39,176 bases of DNA, from positions 1 through 39,176 of the forward strand of contig JAUILA010000036.1 of assembly GCA_030432655.1 (NCBI GenBank), in the 5' to 3' direction. Position 1 is the first letter of the stretch, and each line of letters starts with the position of its first letter. The notes under the pieces are model-generated. The model had not been told where the DNA came from, did no database searches, and saw nothing but the letters and a program-made list of their open reading frames with translations. The position numbers were made by a program, and so were the translations under genes. The DNA is from Bacteroidia bacterium (GTDB lineage Bacteria; Bacteroidota; Bacteroidia; Cytophagales; Cyclobacteriaceae). This document shows positions 8,169-18,052 of the stretch, in pieces.

Positions 8169-9071
8169 ATGAAACAAAGAATGTATTACGATGCAAATTC
8201 AACAGTCTTCAAAGACGGTCGCTGGATAAAAGGCGCGGACGCCATGACCGGTGATTTTAACCAGACCCTCCACTACGGGAACGGAGTCTTCGAAGGAATG
8301 CGCGCTTATGAAAATGAGAATGGCTGCAATATTTTCAAAGCCAAGGACCATTTTGACCGGCTGCTCTATTCAGCATCCCGCATCCACCTACGGATTCCTT
8401 ACACATCCGAGGAGCTTGTCCAGATTGCCTACCAGCTTCTGGATCACAATAATATGCACAATGCCTACATCAGGCCACTGATTTATTCAGGGGAAAACAT
8501 GTACCTGGCGCCGGCGGATGATTGTCATATATTCATGGGTGCGTGGAAATGGGCAAAATACCTGGGATCAAAGCCATTGAATGTCATGGTCTCTTCCTGG
8601 GAGCGTCCCAACCCGAAATCGACGATCATCGATGCGAAGATCACCGGGCATTATACCAATTCCATTCTGGCCACCACCGAGGCCCGGAAGCTGGGATATG
8701 ATGAGGCGTTGCTGCTGGATATGAATGGCCATGTTGCCGAAGGCCCGGGAGCCAATTTCTTTTTTGAAAAGGACGATATCCTTTATACTCCGCCGGCAGG
8801 CCATATTCTCCCGGGAATTACCCGACGCACGGTTATGGAACTGGCGCACGAACTGGGCATCCGTGTCGTGGAAAAATTCTTTACGATCGACGAAGTTTAC
8901 CAGGCAGATCATGCCTTCTTTTGCGGAACGGCTGTGGAAATCGCCCCTATCGCCAGTGTAAATGGTGAAAAGCTGCCGGGAGAATGGGAAAATTCGGCCG
9001 GGTACAACATCTACCTAATGTACCGTCAGAAAGTTCAGTATAACGAATACCAGGGATTAACGATCGTATAA
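8169..9071 (+). CDS. ilvE: Branched-chain amino acid aminotransferase
   Basis: A PLP-dependent transaminase of fold type IV that makes Leu, Ile and Val from their keto acids with glutamate. The frame is open from 8082, but that would run through the leader and terminator, so I choose the ATG at 8169 ([11 protein letters not shown]), giving 300 residues, close to the family norm. Markers are [14 protein letters not shown], the arginine-rich [14 protein letters not shown], the PLP lysine at about residue 157 in [44 protein letters not shown] and [13 protein letters not shown]-amino acid or aminodeoxychorismate enzyme of the same fold is unlikely given the context. It is the first gene downstream of the attenuator and is separated from ilvD by four bases. 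Confidence 0.94.
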   Translation: MKQRMYYDANSTVFKDGRWIKGADAMTGDFNQTLHYGNGVFEGMRAYENENGCNIFKAKDHFDRLLYSASRIHLRIPYTSEELVQIAYQLLDHNNMHNAYIRPLIYSGENMYLAPADDCHIFMGAWKWAKYLGSKPLNVMVSSWERPNPKSTIIDAKITGHYTNSILATTEARKLGYDEALLLDMNGHVAEGPGANFFFEKDDILYTPPAGHILPGITRRTVMELAHELGIRVVEKFFTIDEVYQADHAFFCGTAVEIAPIASVNGEKLPGEWENSAGYNIYLMYRQKVQYNEYQGLTIV

Positions 9072-9075
9072 CTCT

Positions 9076-10746
9076 ATGCTTAATAAATACAGCAGAACGG
9101 TAACCCAGGATCCGACACAGCCCGCCGCCCAGGCGATGCTGCATGCGATCGGATTGTCAGACGAGGACCTGAAAAAGCCTCAGGTGGGCATTGTAAGTAC
9201 CGGCTATGAGGGTAACCCCTGTAATATGCACCTCAATGACCTGGCTGCACTGGTCAAGGAGGGCACTCTGTCTGAAGACCTGATCGGTTTGATTTTTAAC
9301 ACCATTGGGGTCAGTGACGGGATCTCCATGGGTACACCGGGAATGCGGTATTCGCTTCCTTCCCGTGATATCATTGCCGATTCCATTGAAACTGTTGTGT
9401 CGGCCCAGTCGTACGACGGGGTGGTCGCGGTAGTAGGTTGTGATAAGAATATGCCCGGGGCCATGATGGCACTTGGAAGGCTTAACCGGCCGTCCATTCT
9501 CATTTACGGAGGGACCATCGCGCCCGGCTGTTATAAGAAAGAACGCCTGGATGTGGTCTCTGCCTTTGAGGCGCTTGGTAAGAAAATGGCCGGAACCATC
9601 AGTGCGGAAGATTTTCATGGCGTGGTACAGAATGCGTGTCCGGGAGCAGGCGCCTGCGGGGGTATGTATACCGCCAATACGATGGCATCGGCGCTGGAGG
9701 CACTTGGCATCAGCCTGCCCTACAGTTCATCCAACCCGGCCGTGAATGACCGGAAAAACAAGGAATGTGTAGCTGCCGGGAAAGCGATGCGAAGGTTGCT
9801 GGAAATGGACCTGAAGCCCAGGGACATGGTGACCAAAACTTCGTTTGAGAATGCAATCCGGCTGGTGACAGTTCTGGGCGGCTCGACCAATGCGGTCCTT
9901 CACTTGCTCGCTATCGCCCATGCATTTGAGATTGATGTGACATTGCATGATTTTCAGCGGATCGCTGCTTCAACCCCGTACCTTGCCGACCTTAAACCAA
10001 GCGGGAAATACCTGATGGAGGACCTGCATGAAGTGGGAGGTGTGCCGGCGGTGATGAAGATGATGCTGCAGGAAGGACTTCTGGAAGGAGAATGTATGAC
10101 AGTTACGGGCAAAACACTGGGTGAAAACCTGGAAGATTTGCCGGGACTGGAGGAATCACAGAAAATTATACATCCTATGGATGAACCCCTGAAGGCAACC
10201 GGTCATATCCGGATCCTTCATGGCAATCTTGCGCCGGAAGGTGCGGTGGCCAAGATCACGGGTAAGGAAGGTGAATTATTTGAGGGAACGGCCAGGGTGT
10301 TTGACAGTGAATTTGAAGCAAATGACAGGCTGATTGCCGGCGAAGTAAAGGCCGGGGATGTAGTAGTGATCAGGTACGAGGGACCGAAGGGAGGTCCTGG
10401 GATGCCTGAAATGCTGAAACCAACGGCAGCCATTATGGGGGCCGGACTTGGTAAGGAAGTGGCGCTGATCACCGACGGACGATTCTCGGGGGGTACACAC
10501 GGGTTTGTTGTCGGCCACATAACACCGGAGGCACAGGAAGGAGGGCCCATCGCCCTGGTCCGCGACGGGGATAAAATCCGCATTGACGCCCGTGAAAATA
10601 CTATCGAGGTGCTGATCACTGACGATGAAATGGAAAAACGAAAATCGTCCTGGGAAGCACCTCCTTTAAAGAAGAAATCAGGATATCTCTATAAATACAG
10701 CAAATGCGTGGCTTCGGCTTCCCGGGGTTGCATAACGGATAGTTAA
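9076..10746 (+). CDS. ilvD: Dihydroxy-acid dehydratase
   Basis: An iron-sulfur enzyme that dehydrates the dihydroxy acids of the isoleucine and valine branches to 2-oxo acids. It has 556 residues, as usual for the family. The cluster cysteines are Cys49 in GNPCNMHL, Cys122 in [13 protein letters not shown] and Cys194 in [15 protein letters not shown]. The C-terminal part holds the family stretches [14 protein letters not shown] and [23 protein letters not shown]. Sugar-acid dehydratases share the fold, but the position between ilvE and ilvB settles the call. One base separates it from ilvB. Confidence 0.97.
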   Translation: MLNKYSRTVTQDPTQPAAQAMLHAIGLSDEDLKKPQVGIVSTGYEGNPCNMHLNDLAALVKEGTLSEDLIGLIFNTIGVSDGISMGTPGMRYSLPSRDIIADSIETVVSAQSYDGVVAVVGCDKNMPGAMMALGRLNRPSILIYGGTIAPGCYKKERLDVVSAFEALGKKMAGTISAEDFHGVVQNACPGAGACGGMYTANTMASALEALGISLPYSSSNPAVNDRKNKECVAAGKAMRRLLEMDLKPRDMVTKTSFENAIRLVTVLGGSTNAVLHLLAIAHAFEIDVTLHDFQRIAASTPYLADLKPSGKYLMEDLHEVGGVPAVMKMMLQEGLLEGECMTVTGKTLGENLEDLPGLEESQKIIHPMDEPLKATGHIRILHGNLAPEGAVAKITGKEGELFEGTARVFDSEFEANDRLIAGEVKAGDVVVIRYEGPKGGPGMPEMLKPTAAIMGAGLGKEVALITDGRFSGGTHGFVVGHITPEAQEGGPIALVRDGDKIRIDARENTIEVLITDDEMEKRKSSWEAPPLKKKSGYLYKYSKCVASASRGCITDS

Positions 10747-10747
10747 T

Positions 10748-12478
10748 ATGGACACACTGACAAAAAAATCATTAATAAAGGAGAATAAAGCGGTGACAAT
10801 GAAAGGAGCCGAGGCTGTGATCCAGTCACTTCTGGCGGAAGGCGTGGATACGATCTTCGGTTATCCCGGAGGTGCGATCATGCCGGTCTATGATTCTCTG
10901 TTCGATTTTACAGATCAGATCCATCATGTACTTGTCAGGCATGAGCAGGGAGCTGTCCATGCTGCCCAGGGATATGCGCGCACTTCCGGCAGGGTAGGTG
11001 TATGCCTGGCCACGTCCGGTCCGGGTGCGACCAATCTAATCACAGGCCTGGCCGACGCCATGATTGATTCGACCCCTGTTGTCTGTATTACGGGACAGGT
11101 AGCCTCCCACCTGCTCGGAACAGATGCATTCCAGGAAACGGACGTGGTGGGTGTGTCCATGCCGGTCTCGAAATGGAACATCCAGGTGACCAGGGCCAAA
11201 GACATTCCTGCCGCTATGGCTAAGGCATTTTATATAGCAAAGTCGGGCAGACCTGGCCCGGTATTGATTGATATTACCAAGGACGCCCAGTTTGGTGACC
11301 TGGAATATACGTACACCCACTGTACCCAGTTAAGAAGCTATAATCCCTGTCCGGCTCCGGCGCAGCATGCGATCAAGAAGGCAGCCGAACTTATCAACAA
11401 TGCGAAAAAGCCATTTTTGCTTGTTGGCCAGGGAATAATTCTGTCAGGAGCGGAGAATGAATTGAAGGAGCTCGTGGAAAAATCGGGAATTCCGTTTGCC
11501 TGGACACTGATGGGGCTTTCCGCCATGCCGACGGATCATCCGCTGAATATGGGTATGCTGGGCATGCACGGGAATTATGCGCCGAACATTAAGACCAATG
11601 AATGCGATGTCCTGATTGCGGTGGGAATGAGGTTTGACGACCGTGTTACCGGGGATGTGAACCGGTATGCGCGGCAGGCAAAAATCATTCATATTGAAAT
11701 TGATCAGGCGGAGGTAAATAAGAACATCGCTGCAGATGTACCCGTAATCGGAGATGCCCGTGAGGTACTGGAAGACCTGCTTCCCCTGGTAAATGAGAAT
11801 AACCACGAAGAATGGATCGGCGAATTTCTGGCACTTCGGGCCATTGAGGAAGAAAAAGTAAGCCAGGAAGAACTGTTTCCTGAAAAGGAAGGGCTGACCA
11901 TGCCTGAAATCATCCGGCGGGTTTCCGAAAAAACAAAAGGGGAAGCCATACTTGTTACCGATGTCGGACAGCACCAGATGGCAGCTTCCAGGTACTTCGG
12001 GTTCAACAAGACCCGGAGCAATGTAACCTCCGGCGGTCTGGGAACCATGGGTTTTGCCCTGCCGGCTTCGCTGGGGGCCAAACTTGGAGTACCGGACCGG
12101 GAAGTGGTGGCGGTGATCGGCGATGGGGGGTTTCAGATGAATATGCAGGAACTTGCCACCATTCGCCAGACACATGCCGCGGTGAAGATTGTCATTCTCA
12201 ATAATAACTTCCTGGGAATGGTAAGGCAATGGCAGCAATTATTCTTTGACCGGAGATATTCCTTTACTGAAATGGAAAACCCTGATTTTGTCAAGCTGGG
12301 TGAAGCGTTTCATATCCCTTCCGCTCGTGTAAGTGAGCGGGGAGATGTGGATGCGGCGATCAGTAAAATGCTGGAATCCGAGGGACCCTACTTACTGGAA
12401 GTCATGGTGGAGAAAGAAGACAATGTTTTTCCAATGGTACCGACCGGAGCGGCGGTATCGGAAATCAGACTGAGCTAA
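10748..12478 (+). CDS. ilvB: Acetolactate synthase large (catalytic) subunit
   Basis: A thiamine-diphosphate enzyme that condenses two pyruvates to acetolactate, or pyruvate with 2-oxobutyrate to acetohydroxybutyrate. The 576-residue protein has the three usual domains. The catalytic Glu66 is in VRHEQGAVHAAQGYAR after FGYPGGAIMPVYDSL. The central FAD/Rossmann-like domain has VAVGMRFDDRVTG. The ThDP/Mg-binding stretch begins with GDGG at about residues 458-461 and continues to VILNNNFLGMVRQWQ. The last motif and the paired ilvN gene mark it as the anabolic biosynthetic enzyme. ilvN follows after one base. Confidence 0.97.
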   Translation: MDTLTKKSLIKENKAVTMKGAEAVIQSLLAEGVDTIFGYPGGAIMPVYDSLFDFTDQIHHVLVRHEQGAVHAAQGYARTSGRVGVCLATSGPGATNLITGLADAMIDSTPVVCITGQVASHLLGTDAFQETDVVGVSMPVSKWNIQVTRAKDIPAAMAKAFYIAKSGRPGPVLIDITKDAQFGDLEYTYTHCTQLRSYNPCPAPAQHAIKKAAELINNAKKPFLLVGQGIILSGAENELKELVEKSGIPFAWTLMGLSAMPTDHPLNMGMLGMHGNYAPNIKTNECDVLIAVGMRFDDRVTGDVNRYARQAKIIHIEIDQAEVNKNIAADVPVIGDAREVLEDLLPLVNENNHEEWIGEFLALRAIEEEKVSQEELFPEKEGLTMPEIIRRVSEKTKGEAILVTDVGQHQMAASRYFGFNKTRSNVTSGGLGTMGFALPASLGAKLGVPDREVVAVIGDGGFQMNMQELATIRQTHAAVKIVILNNNFLGMVRQWQQLFFDRRYSFTEMENPDFVKLGEAFHIPSARVSERGDVDAAISKMLESEGPYLLEVMVEKEDNVFPMVPTGAAVSEIRLS

Positions 12479-12479
12479 T

Positions 12480-13040
12480 ATGAAGACACATAAATATACT
12501 GTCGCAGTTTTTACGGAGAATTTTATAGGTCTGCTTACGCGGATTACGCTGATTTTTACCCGGAGACACGTGAATATAGAAAGTATAACGGTATCCGAAT
12601 CAGAAGTCAGGGGCGTTCATCGCTATACCCTGGTGGTGAAGACCACGGAAGACGTGGTGCAGCGGATCGTCCAGCAGATTGAAAAACAGGTAGAGGCACT
12701 CAAAGCCTTTTACTACCGGGAAGAAGAGATCATTCACCAGGAAATAGCGTTGTATAAGGTTTCGACGAAATTCCTTGACGGACAACACAATCTTGAAAAA
12801 CTGATCCGGGATAATCACGCCAGAATGCTGAGCCTGGACAGTGAATACCTCGTAATTGAGAAAACGGGTCACAAGCATGAAACACAGGCCCTGCTGGAAG
12901 AACTCCAGCCTTTCGGGGTCCTGGAATTCGTCCGCTCAGGACGGGTTTCTGTGGCAAAGAGAATGAAAGAGCTTAGCGAATACCTGGATGAAATGGAAAC
13001 AGAGCTCCAGGCCCGCGTGGAAGCCGGAAAGAATCAATAG
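12480..13040 (+). CDS. ilvN: Acetolactate synthase small (regulatory) subunit
   Basis: The regulatory partner of IlvB, which boosts its activity and confers feedback inhibition by valine. It has 186 residues. An N-terminal ACT domain (YTVAVFTENFIGLLTRITLIFTRRHVNIESITV in overview, residues 5-37) is followed by the C-terminal ALS small-subunit domain, where GHKHETQALLEELQPFGVLEFVRSGRVSV is typical. Both parts are intact, so valine-type feedback is probably present even though LeuA here lacks its own regulatory domain. Confidence 0.93.
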   Translation: MKTHKYTVAVFTENFIGLLTRITLIFTRRHVNIESITVSESEVRGVHRYTLVVKTTEDVVQRIVQQIEKQVEALKAFYYREEEIIHQEIALYKVSTKFLDGQHNLEKLIRDNHARMLSLDSEYLVIEKTGHKHETQALLEELQPFGVLEFVRSGRVSVAKRMKELSEYLDEMETELQARVEAGKNQ

Positions 13041-13068
13041 AGTACTAAACAAAAATCAACAATACGAA

Positions 13069-14115
13069 ATGGCAAAAATTAATTTTGGTGGAGTCACCGA
13101 AGATGTAGTTACACGAGAAGAATTTCCCCTTGAAAAAGCAAGGGAGGTATTAAAAGACGAAACAATCGCGGTTATAGGCTATGGTGTGCAGGGCCCTGGT
13201 CAGGCACTTAACCTGAAAGATAATGGATTCAATGTCATTGTCGGCCAGCGCAAGAACTCCAAAACCTGGGATAAGGCCGTTGCTGATGGCTGGGAACCGG
13301 GCAAAACTCTGTTTGAGATCGAGGAAGCCTGCGATCGCGGGACAATTATACAATACCTCCTTTCCGATGCAGGACAGATCACACTTTGGCCCACCGTCAA
13401 AAAGCACCTGACTGCCGGCAAGGCACTCTATTTTTCACATGGTTTTGCCGTAACCTATCACGAGCGGACCGGCATTGTTCCGCCGGAAGACGTAGATGTA
13501 ATCCTGGTCGCGCCCAAGGGATCGGGTACTTCGCTGAGAAGGATGTTCCTGGAAGGCCGCGGACTTAATTCAAGTTATGCGATCTATCAGGATGCAACCG
13601 GACGCGCCTATGAGCGGGTGGTTGCACTGGGGATAGGCGTGGGTTCAGGCTATTTGTTCGAAACGACCTTCAAGCGTGAAGTATACAGCGACCTTACCGG
13701 TGAACGCGGTACCCTGATGGGAGCGATCCAGGGAATATTTGCTGCACAATACGAAGTGCTCCGTGCCAATGGACATACACCTTCAGAGGCATTTAATGAA
13801 ACAGTGGAAGAGCTGACCCAGTCCCTTATGCCCCTGGTGGCGGAGAATGGAATGGACTGGATGTACGCCAACTGTTCGACTACCGCCCAGCGTGGCGCCC
13901 TGGACTGGTGGAAAAAATTCAAGGATGCCTCCAAGCCTGTTTTTGAGGAATTATACCAGGAGGTAGCCAAAGGGAATGAAGCACAAAAATCGATTGATTC
14001 AAACAGTCAGTCGGATTACCGGGAGAAACTCGAGGTTGAACTAAAGGAATTACGTGACTCGGAAATGTGGCAGGCAGGTTCTGCTGTACGCCAGTTGCGT
14101 CCGGAAAACAGTTAA
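13069..14115 (+). CDS. ilvC: Ketol-acid reductoisomerase (NADP+)
   Basis: Converts acetolactate and acetohydroxybutyrate to the dihydroxy acids, by alkyl migration and NAD(P)H reduction. The frame is open from 12988, but that would overlap ilvN; the ATG at 13069 gives MAKINFGGV and 348 residues, the short class I size. The Rossmann motif GYGVQGPGQA is at residues 37-46. Behind the second strand is GQRKNSKTW; the basic and polar residues there suggest NADPH. The catalytic stretches YFSHGFAVTYHERTG, VAPKGSGTSLRRMF and YSDLTGERGTLMG, with the metal-binding Asp/Glu residues, are present. It lies 28 bases after ilvN, the widest gap within ilvE-ilvA. Confidence 0.96.
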   Translation: MAKINFGGVTEDVVTREEFPLEKAREVLKDETIAVIGYGVQGPGQALNLKDNGFNVIVGQRKNSKTWDKAVADGWEPGKTLFEIEEACDRGTIIQYLLSDAGQITLWPTVKKHLTAGKALYFSHGFAVTYHERTGIVPPEDVDVILVAPKGSGTSLRRMFLEGRGLNSSYAIYQDATGRAYERVVALGIGVGSGYLFETTFKREVYSDLTGERGTLMGAIQGIFAAQYEVLRANGHTPSEAFNETVEELTQSLMPLVAENGMDWMYANCSTTAQRGALDWWKKFKDASKPVFEELYQEVAKGNEAQKSIDSNSQSDYREKLEVELKELRDSEMWQAGSAVRQLRPENS

Positions 14116-14118
14116 ATT

Positions 14119-15384
14119 ATGAATACCGCGCAATACACAGACATACTTGACCCAGGGTTAATTGATTCGGCGGCGGAAGTGCTGAAGGGAGTTATTCACC
14201 GCACGCCTTTGATGAATAATCACCGGCTGAGCCGTACCTATGGGGCGAATATCCTGTTGAAGCGCGAAGACCTGCAGGTGGTCCGGTCTTATAAGATACG
14301 GGGCGCCTATCACAAAATGGCGCGGCTGTCCAGGGAACAGCTGCGCCGTGGTGTGGTCTGTGCAAGCGCAGGCAATCATGCCCAGGGCGTGGCCATGGCC
14401 TGTTCCATGATGAATGTGCACGGGACCATATTCATGCCGGTGCCTACTCCTGATCAGAAAGTAAAACAGGTGAAGATGTTCGGACAGGACCAGGTGGAGG
14501 TGCGCCTGATCGGCGACACCTTTGATGATGCCTACACCGAAGCCCTGAAGTACCAGGAGGAAAAAAAGGCCGAATTTATTCACCCATTTGATGATCCGGA
14601 TATCATGGCCGGCCAGGGGACCGTCGGGAAAGAAATTTTGGAAGATTTGGACCAGCCTCTGGATTATCTGATTCTTCCGGTGGGAGGCGGCGGGTTATCT
14701 GCCGGGGTATCCACCTATATGAAAGCCATTTCACCAGCCACACGAATTATAGGTGTGGAACCGTCCGGGGCGCCTGCCATGAAGAAATCAATGGAGCAGG
14801 GCAAACTGGTCACCCTCGAGAAAATTGACAAATTTGTTGATGGCGCCGCTGTGAGGCGGGTGGGGGAGCTCACCTTTGAAATTTGCCGGAAAAACCTGGA
14901 TGACGTGATCCTGGTTCCTGAAGGTCGGGTTTGCAGCGAGATTCTCCGCCTGTATAATGAAGACGCCATTGTGGTGGAGCCGGCAGGAGCACTCGCCATT
15001 GCTGCGCTGGATCTGCTCCGTGATGAGATCAAGGGTAAAAACGTGGCGTGCGTGGTCAGCGGCAGCAACAATGATATTACGCGGACAGCAGAGATCAAGG
15101 AACGTTCCCTGCTGCATGAAGGACTCAAGCACTATTTTATTGTCAATTTCCCCCAGCGCGCAGGTGCGTTGCGTGAATTCCTGATTGAAGTACTCGGCCC
15201 AGAGGATGATATTGCCCATTTTGAGTACTCAAAGAAAAACAGCCGTGAACGGGGTCCGGCCCTGATTGGCATCGAATTAAAGCATCATGAAGACCTCGAA
15301 CCGCTGATTGAACGTATGGAAAAAAAGAAATTCAGGTATGAATACCTGAACAATCAGCCACAATTGTTCCATTATCTTATTTAA
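14119..15384 (+). CDS. ilvA: Threonine dehydratase (biosynthetic type)
   Basis: A PLP enzyme that deaminates threonine to 2-oxobutyrate, the entry to isoleucine. Of 421 residues, the catalytic domain covers about 1-330: the PLP lysine is Lys59 in VVRSYKIRGAY, ASAGNHAQGVA follows near residue 80, and the glycine-rich phosphate loop is LPVGGGGLSAG. The C-terminal 90 or so residues (HYFIVNFPQRAGALREFLIEVLG onward) form a single ACT-like regulatory domain, as in the shorter bacterial enzymes rather than the two-module E. coli protein. It is the last gene of the cluster, three bases after ilvC. A purely catabolic TdcB role is unlikely given this domain and the context. Confidence 0.95.
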   Translation: MNTAQYTDILDPGLIDSAAEVLKGVIHRTPLMNNHRLSRTYGANILLKREDLQVVRSYKIRGAYHKMARLSREQLRRGVVCASAGNHAQGVAMACSMMNVHGTIFMPVPTPDQKVKQVKMFGQDQVEVRLIGDTFDDAYTEALKYQEEKKAEFIHPFDDPDIMAGQGTVGKEILEDLDQPLDYLILPVGGGGLSAGVSTYMKAISPATRIIGVEPSGAPAMKKSMEQGKLVTLEKIDKFVDGAAVRRVGELTFEICRKNLDDVILVPEGRVCSEILRLYNEDAIVVEPAGALAIAALDLLRDEIKGKNVACVVSGSNNDITRTAEIKERSLLHEGLKHYFIVNFPQRAGALREFLIEVLGPEDDIAHFEYSKKNSRERGPALIGIELKHHEDLEPLIERMEKKKFRYEYLNNQPQLFHYLI

Positions 15385-15578
15385 GCTATTCTTACATAGA
15401 TCACCCCTTATTTACTGATAATCAGCATCAATTTGACTGGTTTTGACGCAAAAAGTGCGAAAACCTTACCCTAACTTGCTGATTAGTAACATTGTTAATA
15501 GATTGCCCTCACATTCAGTCGATCAGCTGGATGTATTTTTTAATTTTTTCGTTTTTTATTTTTTAACGACACCTGATC
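15385..15578. other. Gap between ilvA and the first OmpA-like gene
   Basis: This 194-base AT-rich gap should hold the end of the ilv transcript and the promoter for the following pair of genes. I see no strong hairpin with a T run and no clear -33/-7 pair. The last 40 bases are very T-rich, ending in runs just before the ATG at 15579. Confidence 0.4.
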
Positions 15579-16814
15579 ATGACACGTTTATTTTTTAAAC
15601 TGTTTTTACCTGTGTTCTGTCTGGTAACCTTTGCCGCAATGGGTGGCGAAGGTTCGACAGACCCTTTTCCGGGTAAATCCAATTATGTAGTTATCGGCGC
15701 ATTCTCCTATGTGAAGAATGCTGAGCGATTTTCAAAGCATGCAAGCTCCACCAGGAATATGCAGGCTGAATTTGCCCTCAGGCCGGAACGAAATCTCTAT
15801 TACGTATATGTCTTCATGTCTGATGACTGGGACGAGGCCGTTGAACAGGTTCTCAAGGTTCGGGAAGAGCATCCTGACTTGTGGGACGCCTGGGTATTTT
15901 CCGGTTCCCTGGGGGAAGTTACCGGTGAAAATCCGGAAGACGTCGTGGAGGCAGTGGAGGAAATTTCATTAGCCCCGGAGACGGACTCTGACGAAATAAT
16001 CGAACAGGAAATACCTGAAACACCCGAGGTGGTGGCAGTTGAAGAGACTGCGGCTGAATCGGTATCCGCGGAGGAAATCCCCGATCTGGAGGCCAAGGAA
16101 GGCTATTACTACCTTTATTTCAATACGATCAACAAGAAAACAATGAAGGAAGTGCGCGGACGGATCAAGTTGATTGATCCGGAACGTGCCAAGGAACTTG
16201 CCACCGAAGAATCGCATAAAATTGTAGAACTGAAGGATCCTGATAACGGCACACGTCGTATCAAGGCATCCACCCAGATATTTGGTTTCAAGGAAGTACA
16301 GCATCTTATTGACCTGGACGAACCGGTTAATGATACGACCAGCGCCTATGTTGATGTGATTGGGGATTCCATCATTCTCGATTTTGAACTGGAAAGGTTC
16401 AAGAAAGGGGATGTCCTGATTATGTACAACGTGTATTTCTTCAAAGATGCTGCTGTTATGAAACCTGAGTCGAAATATGAACTGATGAGTTTGCTGGATA
16501 TGCTCGAGGAGAATGATAAACTGGAAGTGAGGATTCACGGGCATACCAACGGAAATGCCAGTGGAAAAATAATCCATATGGATGAGGAAAAGAACTATTT
16601 CTCCTTGCGGGCGGATCAGGAAGAAGATTTCGGCAGCGCCAAAAAACTATCGCAATATCGTTCTGAAACGATACGGGACTGGCTTATTGACCAGGGTATA
16701 TCTCCGGACCGCATGACGGTAAAAGGCTGGGGAGGAAAGAAAATGATCTATAAGAAACATGACACACAGGCTTATAAAAATGTCCGTGTGGAGATCGAAA
16801 TAGTTGAAGATTAA
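15579..16814 (+). CDS. SPOR-like / OmpA-family outer membrane protein (first of a tandem pair)
   Basis: A predicted exported cell-envelope protein of 411 residues. A signal peptide covers about residues 1-22. Residues 35-110 look like a SPOR-type fold: YVVIGAFSYVKNAERF, then LYYVYVF and DAWVF. An acidic low-complexity linker rich in Glu and Val follows (about 110-165). A middle beta-rich segment has VRGRIKLIDPERA and VVELKDPDNGTRRIKA. The OmpA C-terminal domain, which should bind peptidoglycan, begins near residue 283 with VYFFKDAAVMKPESKYEL and has RIHGHTNG and the terminal NVRVEIEI. An insertion after HTNG (GKII...AKKLSQYRSETIRDWL) is typical of Bacteroidota members. It is followed 17 bases later by a paralogue with the same plan. 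The specific role is not known. Confidence 0.85.
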   Translation: MTRLFFKLFLPVFCLVTFAAMGGEGSTDPFPGKSNYVVIGAFSYVKNAERFSKHASSTRNMQAEFALRPERNLYYVYVFMSDDWDEAVEQVLKVREEHPDLWDAWVFSGSLGEVTGENPEDVVEAVEEISLAPETDSDEIIEQEIPETPEVVAVEETAAESVSAEEIPDLEAKEGYYYLYFNTINKKTMKEVRGRIKLIDPERAKELATEESHKIVELKDPDNGTRRIKASTQIFGFKEVQHLIDLDEPVNDTTSAYVDVIGDSIILDFELERFKKGDVLIMYNVYFFKDAAVMKPESKYELMSLLDMLEENDKLEVRIHGHTNGNASGKIIHMDEEKNYFSLRADQEEDFGSAKKLSQYRSETIRDWLIDQGISPDRMTVKGWGGKKMIYKKHDTQAYKNVRVEIEIVED

Positions 16815-16831
16815 TTTGTGGTTGAAGTGTG

Positions 16832-18052
16832 ATGGATACAAAGTTAATTTGTTTATCCTTCTTATTTGGTTTGGTTAGTCTGGTCAGTTTTGGCCAGACT
16901 TTTCCCGTATCTGAAATGGAAGAAGGGTACTACGTGGTTATTGGCGTTTATAATGGTCCGCATGGCGAACTTGCGGCGAATTATGCCAAATCGAAAGAAG
17001 CGGAGACAGGATTTCACACTGCAAAAAACAGATATTACGTTTATTCTCTCTTTACGGCTAATTACCGGGACGCCATTTCTGGAATGAAGGAGGCAAGAAA
17101 AGACATCCACCCGGATGCCTGGGTATTCGTATGCCCTGCACCGGCCACAAGGGTAGAGCTTGCCAAAAATTCTCCCGATAATACTGAAAAAGAAGAGGAT
17201 TGGCCTTCCAAATCTGATGAGCAACCTCAGATTATCCTGACAAGTCAGAAAGAGACCAGTGGGCCTGCCACTGCTCTGGAGAACGAAACGGCCGAAGAAC
17301 GGAATACAGAACCACTTTCCATAAGCGAACTTGATGTAAGAACCAACCTGGGTACCCATGTTGCCTTTCTGCTTTCCAATGCGAGGAACAACAAGGAAGT
17401 CCGGGGGGAAGTCCAGATTGTGGACACGGAAAGGGCGCAATTGAATGACGTCATCGCTTCAGGAGAAGTGGTTGAGCTGAAAAACCCGGAAAATGGCACC
17501 GGCAGGATCACAGCCATCGCCGAGGTGTTCGGCTACCGGAAGCAACAGATGGAAATGGAGTATAACCGGTTGTTTGATCATGAAAATGTGAACAAGGTGT
17601 CGGATTACTACGTCATTTTCATGGACCTGATACGGTATCACAAAGGAGATATTGCCACCATGTATAATGTTTACTTCTTCAACGATGCAGCGGTAATGCG
17701 CCCTGAATCCAAGTATGAAGTGAACAGCCTGCTGGCCATGATGCAGGAAAATCCTGATTATAAAATCCGGATTCACGGCCATACAAACGGACGGAGGTCT
17801 GGTAAGATCATCCGGAGAACAAAAAATGATCCCTTCTATGCCTTGGCCGACAGCAACAAGGATAGTTTCGGTTCGGCGCGTGCGTTATCCAGAGAACGGG
17901 CTTCTGTGATCAGGGACTATTTGATTTCGGAGGGTATTGATCCGGATCGCATGGAAATCAAAGCCTGGGGCGGAAGCCGCATGCTATACGATAAAAACAG
18001 TTCGCAGGCCAAGAAAAATGTGCGGGTAGAAATTGAAATTCTGGAAGAATGA
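16832..18052 (+). CDS. SPOR-like / OmpA-family outer membrane protein (second of a tandem pair)
   Basis: A 406-residue paralogue of the gene before it, with the same order of parts. A signal peptide ends near SFGQ. The SPOR-like segment has YYVVIGVYNGPHGELAANYA and RYYVYSLF. A variable acidic linker follows. The middle segment matches its neighbour closely: VRGEVQIVDTERAQ, then VVELKNPENGTGRI. The OmpA domain has VYFFNDAAVMRPESKYEV and RIHGHTNGRRSGKIIR and ends in NVRVEIEILEE. A GTG lies directly before the ATG in frame; I chose the ATG at 16832. The linkers differ most and the OmpA domains least, so this is an old duplication. The stop codon overlaps the start of a 56-codon ORF (ATGA). Confidence 0.85.
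   Translation: MDTKLICLSFLFGLVSLVSFGQTFPVSEMEEGYYVVIGVYNGPHGELAANYAKSKEAETGFHTAKNRYYVYSLFTANYRDAISGMKEARKDIHPDAWVFVCPAPATRVELAKNSPDNTEKEEDWPSKSDEQPQIILTSQKETSGPATALENETAEERNTEPLSISELDVRTNLGTHVAFLLSNARNNKEVRGEVQIVDTERAQLNDVIASGEVVELKNPENGTGRITAIAEVFGYRKQQMEMEYNRLFDHENVNKVSDYYVIFMDLIRYHKGDIATMYNVYFFNDAAVMRPESKYEVNSLLAMMQENPDYKIRIHGHTNGRRSGKIIRRTKNDPFYALADSNKDSFGSARALSRERASVIRDYLISEGIDPDRMEIKAWGGSRMLYDKNSSQAKKNVRVEIEILEE

Noticed and set aside
11444-12238. 264-codon minus-strand ORF opposite ilvB
   Set aside because: It lies wholly inside a clear, conserved ilvB; long antisense frames of this kind arise from codon bias. The same applies to the minus-strand frame at 6797-7444 across leuB and that at 15969-16577 across the OmpA-like gene.
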